A stretch of DNA of 5,039 nucleotides, from assembly GCA_030604585.1 (NCBI GenBank), contig JAUVVP010000219.1, forward strand, positions 1 to 5,039, in the 5' to 3' direction. Below, piece after piece: positions 1 through 5,004 of this stretch. The notes under the pieces are model-generated. The model searched no databases and was not told the origin of the DNA. It was given only the letters and a program-made list of their open reading frames with translations. Both the position numbers and the translations under genes were made by a program. This DNA is from Planctomycetota bacterium. Its GTDB lineage: Bacteria > Planctomycetota > Brocadiia > SM23-32. The stretch's first letter is position 1; each line of letters opens with the position of its first letter.

Positions 1-146
1 CGCGTCTTCTCGTTGAACTGGCTGATGAACTGGCCGATGTTGACGCGGTGTTGGCTGATCGTCGGCCCCAGAGGAGGCGCGGGATTGGCCTGCCCGCCGG
101 TAACCAGGACTTTCACCACAGATTCGGGCTTTGCTCTTTTGGCCAT
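1..146 (-). CDS. rplK: Ribosomal protein L11, N-terminal part (runs off the window)
   Basis: This is the first 48 codons of ribosomal protein uL11, which binds the GTPase-associated centre of 23S rRNA and helps factor-dependent GTP hydrolysis on the large subunit. The visible segment carries the L11 N-terminal signature: GGQANPAPPLGP at residues 17-28, then QHRVNIGQF at 32-40, followed by FNEKT. The proline-rich PAPPLGP stretch is the family hallmark that contacts the stringent factor and thiopeptide antibiotics. I chose the ATG at 146 because GGAGG at 154-158 lies 7 nt upstream. A second in-frame ATG at 152 is only 1 nt from that site, which is too close. The gene follows nusG after a 40-nt gap, the standard secE-nusG-rplK order. 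Position 33-36 reads QHRV where most family members have QHGV. The rest of the gene is outside the window. Confidence 0.96.
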   Translation of the reverse strand, partial: MAKRAKPESVVKVLVTGGQANPAPPLGPTISQHRVNIGQFISQFNEKT

Positions 147-153
147 GCTCATG

Positions 154-175
154 CCTCCGGCACAACTGCGTGCCG
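154..175 (-). promoter_or_regulatory. Hairpin joined to the rplK ribosome binding site
   Basis: In the nusG-rplK gap the minus strand reads CGGCAC-GCAGTT-GTGCCG (175 to 158), a perfect 6-bp stem with a 6-nt loop. Its last G is also the first G of the GGAGG ribosome binding site (158-154). The stem could affect access to the ribosome binding site. In many bacteria the L11 operon is controlled at this spot by ribosomal protein L1. I see no clear L1-site resemblance, so that link is inference. Confidence 0.4.
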
Positions 176-186
176 CTCGGGGCGCC

Positions 187-774
187 TCAGAGGACCTGGA
201 CCTGCCAGTATTCCAGCTCCACGGGGGTGGCCCGGTTGAAGATGTTGATCATCACCCTCACCTTGCCGCTGGTGGGGTTGACCTCCTCGATGTAGCCCTC
301 GACGCTCTTGAAGGGGCCTTCCCTTATCTGGACCATCTGGCCCTCTGTGAGGTCTATCTTCAGCTTGGGTGCTTCTTCTTCGATCTCTTCGGCCTGGCCC
401 ATTATGCGGGCCACTTCCTCCTCGCGCAGCGGCCAGGGCTTCTCCCCCCCGATGAAGTCCCCCACGCCGCTGGTTTCCCGCACCAGGTGCCACAGGTCGT
501 CCGGTATGCTGCCTTTCTCATCCACCTGCACCTGCACGATCACATATCCGGGGTAGAGCTTGCGCTGCACGACGTGCCTCTTGCCGCCGCGCAGTTCGGT
601 GATGGCCTCGGTCGGCACCAGTATCTCCGGCATGCGGCTCCTGATGTCCTCCAGTTGGAGCACCTTGTCCAGGTTCTCGCGCACCTGTTCTTCGCGGTTG
701 CTCTGCACCCTCAGAACGAACCACCGCCTGGCCGTCTCGGCTTCCTTGCATTCGTCACATGCGGCTTCTGCCAT
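187..774 (-). CDS. nusG: Transcription termination/antitermination factor NusG
   Basis: NusG (195 residues; about 180 is usual) binds RNA polymerase at the clamp, lowers pausing, and links the polymerase to Rho or to the ribosome through S10. The NGN domain covers about residues 16-125, beginning with RRWFVLRVQSNREEQVREN and containing the conserved KLYPGYVIV at 72-80. An acidic linker (EEIEEEAP, 129-136) leads to the KOW domain, with EGQMVQIREGPF at 144-155 and the closing INIFNRATPVELEYWQV. I chose the ATG at 774, which has AGGAAA just upstream. The frame stays open to 864, but that extension overlaps the end of secE and is unlike NusG. The N-terminal 15 residues are acidic and include a CDEC pair of unknown use. 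It lies 86 nt after secE and 40 nt before rplK, as in most bacteria. The stop is TGA. Confidence 0.98.
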   Translation of the reverse strand: MAEAACDECKEAETARRWFVLRVQSNREEQVRENLDKVLQLEDIRSRMPEILVPTEAITELRGGKRHVVQRKLYPGYVIVQVQVDEKGSIPDDLWHLVRETSGVGDFIGGEKPWPLREEEVARIMGQAEEIEEEAPKLKIDLTEGQMVQIREGPFKSVEGYIEEVNPTSGKVRVMINIFNRATPVELEYWQVQVL

Positions 775-860
775 AGTTTCCTGCCGCCCGCGCTGGGTGA
801 AAAAAGGGCTCGATAATGGCCGCCAATCGCCTCGTCGGCCATCGGCGCCCGGTCCGGCGC

Positions 861-1331
861 TCACTTCGGCAGCACCCTCAGCGCCACCATCACAAGAGCC
901 ACCACTTGATCAATGCCGAAAATGAACGCGCCCAGCATGATGATCAAGACCAGCACCGCAGCCGTGGACCTGGTCAGCACGTCCGAGGTGGGCCATGATA
1001 CCTTGGCCAGCTCCGATTCGGTGTCTATTAGCAGGTCGATCAGGCCGTGGCTCTTGCGGTCCAGCGCCTTCAGGCCGGTGTCAACTCCGAAGGTGAACAG
1101 GAAGATAACGGTCGCCAGGACGATGAAGAGCGCGCCGCCCCAGATGGCTGCATACGGCACGGGCATGCCGAGCAACGGGAAGGCCGCACCACCCGCGCTG
1201 CGCGCCTGCATGATCTGGAAGAGGCGCACGCTGCCGAACAGCGCCATCAGCGTCATCGCCGCAGCCGCCGTCGTGCGTGCGTAAACTCCCTGCCCCGGTC
1301 GGTAAGGAGCGAAAGCCGTAGATTGGGACAA
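861..1331 (-). CDS. secE: Preprotein translocase subunit SecE
   Basis: SecE is the essential membrane clamp of the SecYEG export channel in the cytoplasmic membrane. This protein has 156 residues with three likely membrane segments at about 20-41, 61-82 and 123-150. Between the second and third lies the family signature, the amphipathic helix with [19 protein letters not shown] at 105-123, where KVSWP is the conserved hinge. Single-segment SecE proteins are about 60 residues, so this is a long form like the three-segment one of E. coli. The start is inferred to be TTG at 1331: AGAGG lies 6 nt upstream and there is no ATG before codon 26, inside the first membrane segment. Placement between tRNA-Trp and nusG supports the call. 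The N-terminal half is poorly conserved and was assigned by position and hydrophobicity. Confidence 0.93.
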   Translation of the reverse strand: MSQSTAFAPYRPGQGVYARTTAAAAMTLMALFGSVRLFQIMQARSAGGAAFPLLGMPVPYAAIWGGALFIVLATVIFLFTFGVDTGLKALDRKSHGLIDLLIDTESELAKVSWPTSDVLTRSTAAVLVLIIMLGAFIFGIDQVVALVMVALRVLPK

Positions 1332-1387
1332 CGTTTACCTCTTGGACTTCGCCAGTTCCGGGCACGGCCTCCCGCAAAGGACCGGGT

Positions 1388-1463
1388 TGGCAGGCCAGGA
1401 GGGACTCGAACCCCCAGCCGCCGGTTTTGGAAACCGGTGCTCTGCCGGTTGAGCTACTGGCCT
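1388..1463 (-). tRNA. tRNA-Trp (CCA anticodon)
   Basis: The minus strand folds as a full cloverleaf. The acceptor stem is AGGCCAG with CTGGCCT, the D arm is GCTC/GAGC, and the anticodon stem CCGGT/ACCGG encloses TTCCAAA, giving anticodon CCA. The T arm is GGGGG-TTCGAGT-CCCTC. The discriminator base is G (1391) and the 3' CCA is encoded (1390-1388). It sits between rpmG and secE, a common bacterial arrangement, and is probably cut out of the tuf-secE-nusG transcript. Confidence 0.98.
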
Positions 1464-1523
1464 GTGGGCCCACGCCGCCGCCCCGACCCCTGCGTTCGCG
1501 AGGCCGCCGAGGCCGGCAGCGCT

Positions 1524-1673
1524 CTATCTCCTCTTCTGCCTGTGTACCGTGTGCTTACGGCAGCGGGGGCAGTGCTTCTTCAGTTCCAGACGTTTGCCGC
1601 CCCCGGTATTGGCCGAGGTGCGGTAGTTCTCGCCGTGGCACTGCGTGCATTCCAACGTCACGTATTCCCGCAT
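1524..1673 (-). CDS. rpmG: Ribosomal protein L33
   Basis: This 49-residue protein matches bacterial L33 (bL33), a small protein of the large ribosomal subunit near the exit site. It begins [12 protein letters not shown] and ends [15 protein letters not shown]. The two CxxC pairs, C9/C12 and C35/C38, make it the zinc-binding form, as opposed to cysteine-free paralogues that replace it under zinc limitation. The core [14 protein letters not shown] is nearly invariant in the family. The ATG at 1673 begins 9 nt after the tuf stop codon, and its likely ribosome binding site, TAGGA (1685-1681), overlaps that stop, suggesting translational coupling to tuf. The stop is TAG, and a 60-nt gap leads to tRNA-Trp. 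Length and gene order are typical. Confidence 0.97.
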   Translation of the reverse strand: MREYVTLECTQCHGENYRTSANTGGGKRLELKKHCPRCRKHTVHRQKRR

Positions 1674-1682
1674 CGGGCCGTC

Positions 1683-2876
1683 CTACTCGATGACCTTGGT
1701 GACCACGCCGGCGCCGACCGTGTTGCCGCCCTCGCGGATGGCGAAGCGCAACTGCTCCTCCATGGCGATCGGGGTGATAAGCGCCACATCCAGCGTGATG
1801 TTGTCGCCCGGGATGACCATCTCGACGCCCTCCTTGAGGGAGACGTCGCCGGTGACGTCGGTGGTGCGGAAGTAGAACTGCGGCCGGTAGCCGGTGAAGA
1901 ACGGCGTGTGCCGGCCGCCTTCTTCCGCGGTCAGCACGTAGACCTCGGCCTCGAAGTTGGTGTGGGGCGTGATCGAGCCCGGAGCGGCCAGCACCTCGCC
2001 GCGCCGCAGCTCGTCCTTCTCCACGCCGCGCAGCAGCACGCCGATATTGTCCCCGGCCTGCCCGAAGTCGAGCGTCTTGCGGAACATCTCCACCCCCGTC
2101 ACCACGGTCTTGCGCACCTCGGGGGTCAACCCGACGATCTCCACCTCCTCGCCGACCCGCACCGTGCCGCGCTCCACACGGCCCGTGCCGACCGTGCCGC
2201 GCCCCTTGATGCTGAAGACGTCCTCGACCGGCATCAGGAAGGGCTGGTCAACGGCGCGAACCGGCTCGGGGATGTAGGTGTCCAGCGCCTCCAGCACCTC
2301 GACGACGCACCTTGTGGCTTCCTCGTCGTCGGGATTCTCCAGGGCCTGAAGGGCCGAGCCGCTCACGAACGGGATCTTCTCGCCCGGGAACTCGTAGTCG
2401 GTGAGGATATCCCGCACCTCCAGCTCGACCAGCTCCAGCAGCTCGGGGTCGTCCAACTGGTCCACAAAGTTGAGGAAGACGACGATGGCCGGCACGTTGA
2501 CCTGGCGGGCCAGCAGGATGTGTTCCTTCGTCTGGGGCATCGGGCCGTCGGCGGCGCTCACCACCAGGATGGCGCCGTCCATCTGCGCCGCGCCGGTGAT
2601 CATGTTCTTTATGTAATCCCTGTGGCCGGGGCAGTCCACGTGCGCGTAATGCCGGTTCTCGGTCTCGTACTCCACGTGCTGCGTCTGGATGGTGATGCCG
2701 CGTTCCCGTTCCTCGGGCGCGTTGTCAATGCTGTCGAAGCTGCGGTACTCCGCCAATCCCTTCTTGCTCAGGTGCAGAGTTATCGCGGAGGTAAGCGTGG
2801 TCTTTCCGTGATCAACGTGACCGATGGTGCCGACGTTGATGTGCGGCTTGGTCCGCTTGAAATCCTCCTTAGCCAT
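1683..2876 (-). CDS. tuf: Elongation factor EF-Tu, with an altered G4 motif
   Basis: EF-Tu (397 residues, normal length) carries aminoacyl-tRNA to the ribosome as a GTP complex. The GTPase domain has G1 GHVDHGKT (19-26), G2 RGITI (59-63, with T62 for magnesium), G3 DCPGH (81-85, with catalytic H85) and G5 SAL (174-176). Domains 2 and 3 follow, with [13 protein letters not shown] (225-237), [18 protein letters not shown] (320-337) and [12 protein letters not shown] near the end. Two residues are odd. The G4 motif reads NFVD (136-139, codons AAC TTT GTG GAC) where NKxD is expected, and residue 86 after DCPGH is arginine where bacteria usually have alanine. Everything else looks intact, so this is not an obvious pseudogene. 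The ATG at 2876 has GGGAGG (2894-2889) 12 nt upstream. It follows tRNA-Thr(GGT) by 175 nt and is probably read from the promoter at 3263-3291. Confidence 0.98.
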   Translation of the reverse strand: MAKEDFKRTKPHINVGTIGHVDHGKTTLTSAITLHLSKKGLAEYRSFDSIDNAPEERERGITIQTQHVEYETENRHYAHVDCPGHRDYIKNMITGAAQMDGAILVVSAADGPMPQTKEHILLARQVNVPAIVVFLNFVDQLDDPELLELVELEVRDILTDYEFPGEKIPFVSGSALQALENPDDEEATRCVVEVLEALDTYIPEPVRAVDQPFLMPVEDVFSIKGRGTVGTGRVERGTVRVGEEVEIVGLTPEVRKTVVTGVEMFRKTLDFGQAGDNIGVLLRGVEKDELRRGEVLAAPGSITPHTNFEAEVYVLTAEEGGRHTPFFTGYRPQFYFRTTDVTGDVSLKEGVEMVIPGDNITLDVALITPIAMEEQLRFAIREGGNTVGAGVVTKVIE

Positions 2877-3051
2877 TGCCCACTGGTTCCTCCCAAAAGT
2901 TCCCCGTCTTCAGAAGCTGGGTTGACGGAATCACTGCAACAGGATCGTGTGTGTAGGTTGGCCGCCCTTGCCGACGGTGCGCCTCGTCCCCGCCGCCGCG
3001 TTGGAATCCCTCACGTCGTGCCGACCATCCCCGCCACCCAACCGCAATGAA
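2877..3051 (-). other. tRNA-Thr(GGT) to tuf spacer, probable tuf 5' leader
   Basis: This 175-nt stretch lies between the encoded CCA of tRNA-Thr(GGT) and the tuf start. It holds the tuf ribosome binding site GGGAGG (2894-2889), but I see no gene, no hairpin with a T run, and no convincing -35/-10 pair on the minus strand. The simplest reading is that tuf is cotranscribed with the upstream tRNA, whose processing would leave this spacer as the tuf mRNA 5' leader. Confidence 0.5.
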
Positions 3052-3126
<75 letters not shown>

Positions 3127-3256
3127 CTGGGCGCGCAACAGCCCCCTCGGGCAACAAGGTCTCCCCGGGGCAGATCGACAGGAAAGCTCCAGCACTTGGT
3201 GGAAAGGGCAGCCGCCCCGCGAACGGCTCGGCAGACACACGTACACACTCCGGACG
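3127..3256 (-). other. Long leader before tRNA-Thr(GGT)
   Basis: About 130 nt separate the predicted start of transcription (near 3256) from the 5' end of tRNA-Thr(GGT). No protein is supported here. The minus strand can form several GC-rich stems, for example AGCCG/CGGCT (3228-3224 with 3214-3210, 9-nt loop) and a GCCC/GGGC pair close to the tRNA. None is followed by a T run. It may serve tRNA 5' processing or control of the tuf operon. Confidence 0.4.
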
Positions 3257-3262
3257 CACTGC

Positions 3263-3291
3263 ATCTTAGCACACGCCGTCCGGCCTGTCAA
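3263..3291 (-). promoter_or_regulatory. Sigma-70 type promoter for tRNA-Thr(GGT)-tuf
   Basis: The minus strand has a perfect -35 box TTGACA (3291-3286), a 17-nt spacer, and -10 box TAAGAT (3268-3263) preceded by TGC, the extended -10 signature. Transcription would start near 3256. A 7-bp inverted repeat brackets the -10 box (CGTCCGG 3277-3283 and CCGGACG 3250-3256). This is the strongest promoter match in the window and would supply the heavily expressed tuf gene. Confidence 0.8.
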
Positions 3292-3293
3292 GC

Positions 3294-3319
3294 AAAAAAC
3301 GGACCACGCACGGCCGTGG
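3294..3319 (-). terminator. Intrinsic terminator after tRNA-Gly
   Basis: Directly at the tRNA-Gly 3' end the minus strand can pair CCACG (3319-3315) with CGTGG (3308-3304), or alternatively ACGGCC (3317-3312) with GGTCCGT (3305-3299, one bulged T). The second form runs straight into six T residues (3299-3294). The stem uses bases of the tRNA's own encoded CCA. The stem is short, so termination may be partial. Confidence 0.6.
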
Positions 3320-3392
3320 AGCGGGCGATGGGACTCGAACCCACAACAGCTGGCTTGGAAGGCCAGCGCTCTACCAGTTGAGCTACGCCCGC
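3317..3392 (-). tRNA. tRNA-Gly (TCC anticodon)
   Basis: The acceptor stem GCGGGCG pairs with CGCCCGC, the D arm is GCTC/GAGC, and the anticodon stem CTGGC/GCCAG encloses CTTCCAA, giving TCC. The T arm is GTGGG-TTCGAGT-CCCAT. The discriminator is T (3320) and the CCA is encoded (3319-3317). It matches glyT of the E. coli tufB cluster. Only 9 nt separate it from the upstream tRNA-Tyr CCA, so the two are surely cotranscribed. Confidence 0.98.
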
Positions 3393-3401
3393 TTCCTTGC
3401 G

Positions 3402-3486
3402 TGGTGGGCAGGGGAGGATTCGAACCTCCGAAGGCATCGCCAACAGATTTACAGTCTGTCCCCTTTGGCCGCTCGGGAACCTGCCC
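3402..3486 (-). tRNA. tRNA-Tyr (GTA anticodon)
   Basis: This class II tRNA has acceptor stem GGGCAGG/CCTGCCC and anticodon stem ACAGA/TCTGT around CTGTAAA, giving GTA. A long variable arm contains the stem GGC-GAT-GCC, typical of bacterial tRNA-Tyr. The T arm is GGAGG-TTCGAAT-CCTCC. The discriminator is A (3405) and the CCA is encoded (3404-3402). It corresponds to tyrU of the E. coli cluster. Confidence 0.98.
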
Positions 3487-3533
3487 TCCCTCCTGCGTCC
3501 TTGCCCCGCCGGACGACGGGGAGGCCGGTATGG

Positions 3534-3608
3534 TGGAGCTAGTGAGGGGATTTGAACCCCTAACCTGCGGTTTACAAAACCGCCGCTCTGCCGTTGAGCT
3601 ACACTAGC
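3534..3608 (-). tRNA. tRNA-Thr (TGT anticodon)
   Basis: The acceptor stem GCTAGTG pairs with CACTAGC, the D arm is GCTC/GAGC, and the anticodon stem GCGGT/ACCGC encloses TTTGTAA, giving TGT. The T arm is AGGGG-TTCAAAT-CCCCT. The discriminator is T (3537) and the CCA is encoded (3536-3534). It is the first gene of the tRNA cluster and matches thrU of E. coli. The 47-nt spacer to tRNA-Tyr contains a CCCCG/CGGGG stem that may aid processing. Confidence 0.98.
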
Positions 3609-3626
3609 GCCGCCGGCAATCTACCC

Positions 3627-3654
3627 TATATATCACATGCGCGGCCTTTTTCAA
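3627..3654 (-). promoter_or_regulatory. Promoter of the tRNA-Thr-Tyr-Gly unit
   Basis: The minus strand carries TTGAAA (3654-3649), a 16-nt spacer and TATATA (3632-3627). Transcription would begin near 3620, about a dozen bases before tRNA-Thr(TGT). The AT-rich -10 stands out in very GC-rich DNA and is followed by GGG. The position directly before the first tRNA supports the call. Confidence 0.72.
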
Positions 3655-3683
3655 GTGCCGGACCGCCGGCGCGGCCCCCGGCT

Positions 3684-3700
3684 GGCGGGAAACTCCCGCC
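3684..3700. repeat. Perfect inverted repeat between the divergent promoters
   Basis: GGCGGGA-AAC-TCCCGCC is a 7-bp perfect inverted repeat with a 3-base centre. It lies about 30 bp upstream of the -35 box of the tRNA promoter and 9 bp upstream of the possible dprA -35 box, in DNA probably transcribed from neither. That position would suit a protein-binding site, but chance in GC-rich DNA is possible. Confidence 0.4.
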
Positions 3701-3708
3701 GAGGCAAC

Positions 3709-3737
3709 TTGCATTTCGCCCGGCGTTCGTGTAGCAT
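3709..3737 (+). promoter_or_regulatory. Possible promoter of the dprA-like gene
   Basis: TTGCAT (3709-3714), a 17-nt spacer and TAGCAT (3732-3737) lie 38 bases before the GTG start. The spacing is ideal, but each box matches the consensus only partly. It is the best candidate on the plus strand between the tRNA promoter and the gene. Confidence 0.4.
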
Positions 3738-3775
3738 GATTGGGAACGACGCTTCGCCATGCGGAGGGAGCCGCC

Positions 3776-4786
3776 GTGCTCGATCCGGACGACGCCGAGC
3801 TTTGCCTCATCGCCCTGTGCGCCACCGAGGGGGTGGGGCCCGTCACGGTGGCCCGGCTGCGCCGCGCGGCCGAGGGACGCGGCGTGCCGCTGGAGGCGAT
3901 GGTGGCGCTTCCGGCCCCCGAGCTGGAGGCCGAGCTGGGATTGACCGGCCCGGCCGCCCGCCTGGTGGCCGGCATACGCGATCCCCTGGAGGCCGGCCGG
4001 CGGGTGCTGGCGCGGCTCGGCCGGCTCGGTGTGCGCGTGGTGCAGGCTGGCGCGGCGGAGTATCCGGTTCCTCTGGGGCGGTTTCTGGGCGCCCACGCCC
4101 CGCCCGTGCTGTTCGTTGCCGGGGACCTTTCGCTTCTGCGGCGCCCGTGTCTTGCCGTGGTCGGTTCGCGGAGGCCGTCTCGGGGGGCGGCGGAGGCGGC
4201 CCGGTTCCTGGCGGAAGATCAAGCGGCGGCCGGCACGGCCATCGTCAGCGGCGGGGCGCGCGGCATTGACACGGTCGCCCACGGCGCGGCGATGGTCGGC
4301 GGGGGCACCGTCGTAATACCGGCCCTGGGGATAGCGCGCCTCCACCGGCACGGCCCGGTCGGGCGCGAGCCGGCGGACGGCCGCTGGTGCGCCCTGGGGC
4401 AGTTCCCCCCGGAGGCTTCCTGGCGCTCGGCCCATGCGCTGATGCGCAACCGCACCATCGTCGCCCTCAGTGGCGCCGTCGTGGCATTCGAGCCGCGCGA
4501 CTGCGGCGGCACCTGGCACAGCAGCATCACGGCGCTGCGGATGCGCAAGCCGCTTTACGTGGTCACGGCCTCCCGGCAGGGGGCCAAGGGCCGCGGGCTG
4601 AGGCGCCTGGTGCGGATGGGGGCGGTCGCCCTGGACCCCGACCGGATGCCGGACGCCCCCGCGCTGGCGTGCCTGATCGCTGACTACCGCCCGCCGCCCT
4701 GCGCCGGCCAGCTTCCCCTGTTCGACCTTCCGGAAGCGCGCCGCCCCGGCGCCGCCCCGCCTCAGAGCCATTTGCGCTGTTCGTAA
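3776..4786 (+). CDS. dprA: DprA/Smf-family DNA-processing protein, variant without a winged helix
   Basis: This 336-residue protein belongs to the DprA (Smf) family, which binds incoming single-stranded DNA and loads RecA during natural transformation; it is also widespread in non-competent bacteria. An N-terminal helical region (about 8-68) with EGVGP resembles the family's SAM/HhH-like domain. The Rossmann domain follows, with PPVLFVAGDLSLL (109-121), VVGSRRPS (128-135), SGGARGIDTVAH (158-169), RNRTIVALS (224-232) and GGTWHSS (244-250). The middle segment 183-215 is unlike classical DprA, lacking the usual YPPEN-type motif. The C-terminus ends in a short tail with QLPLF (312-316) and no winged helix. 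I chose GTG at 3776 because GGAGG (3763-3767) lies 8 nt upstream; a TTG 36 bases earlier is in frame but has no such site. It diverges from the tRNA unit. Its true role in DNA uptake here is inferred. Confidence 0.85.
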   Translation: MLDPDDAELCLIALCATEGVGPVTVARLRRAAEGRGVPLEAMVALPAPELEAELGLTGPAARLVAGIRDPLEAGRRVLARLGRLGVRVVQAGAAEYPVPLGRFLGAHAPPVLFVAGDLSLLRRPCLAVVGSRRPSRGAAEAARFLAEDQAAAGTAIVSGGARGIDTVAHGAAMVGGGTVVIPALGIARLHRHGPVGREPADGRWCALGQFPPEASWRSAHALMRNRTIVALSGAVVAFEPRDCGGTWHSSITALRMRKPLYVVTASRQGAKGRGLRRLVRMGAVALDPDRMPDAPALACLIADYRPPPCAGQLPLFDLPEARRPGAAPPQSHLRCS

Positions 4787-4880
4787 TCTGCATGGCCTGA
4801 GGAGCTTACGGGCAGCACTGGTTTGCTCTTACGCCAGTCGCGGACTGGAGGAAGTCGGCATATGTGGTGCGAGCACAGCG
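4787..4880. other. Non-coding spacer after dprA, with one hairpin
   Basis: I see no gene here. CCAGTC-GCG-GACTGG (4834-4848) forms a perfect 6-bp stem with a 3-nt loop, 47 bases after the dprA stop. No T run follows on either strand, so a terminator role is unproven. Confidence 0.4.
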
Positions 4881-5004
4881 TGTCATCCTGAGGCGCCTCG
4901 GCTTAGGCGCCGAAGGATCTGGTTGTTGCGCAAGGAGTTACGACGAGATTCACGCCGGAGGCGCGCAAGCTTCGGGCCTACAGGATCCGGCCCTCAGAAT
5001 GACA
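4881..5004. repeat. Inverted pair of related hairpins, dispersed-repeat type
   Basis: The element begins TGTCATCCTGAG (4881-4892) and ends CTCAGAATGACA (4993-5004), inverted arms that agree at 11 of 12 positions. The left copy forms ATCCT/AGGAT, then a GA-GA tandem mismatch, then a 7-bp stem GGCGCCT/AGGCGCC with a 6-nt loop (4885-4918). The right copy, read on the minus strand from 5004 to 4970, repeats this plan with CT/AG, flanking GA pairs, and a GGGCC/GGCCC stem with a 10-nt loop. From memory, TGTCATCCTGAG...GAAGGATCT units recur between genes in many environmental bacterial genomes. I read it as a dispersed non-coding or MITE-like repeat. Confidence 0.7.

Noticed and set aside
13..816. 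Open frame of 267 codons on the plus strand
   Set aside because: It is antisense to rplK and nusG, shows no family motif, and is explained by codon bias of nusG.
775..860. 86-nt secE-nusG gap checked for a promoter or attenuator
   Set aside because: No -35/-10 pair and no stem with a T run stood out on the minus strand.
1047..3050. Long open frame of 667 codons on the plus strand
   Set aside because: It runs antisense to secE, tRNA-Trp, rpmG and tuf, which are certain. Its product is rich in H, R, A and D with no recognisable domain, as expected from the opposite strand of GC-rich genes.
3626..4771. Open frame of 381 codons on the minus strand
   Set aside because: It is the mirror of the dprA-like gene and covers the tRNA promoter. 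Its product is low-complexity and R/A/G/P-rich.
4834..4848. Hairpin after dprA considered as an intrinsic terminator
   Set aside because: It has no T run on either side and only a 6-bp stem; listed only as part of the spacer.
4862..4891. Nine-codon frame beginning ATG TGG TGC with GGAGG 10 nt upstream
   Set aside because: It is too short to judge, runs into the hairpin repeat, and has no sign of conservation.
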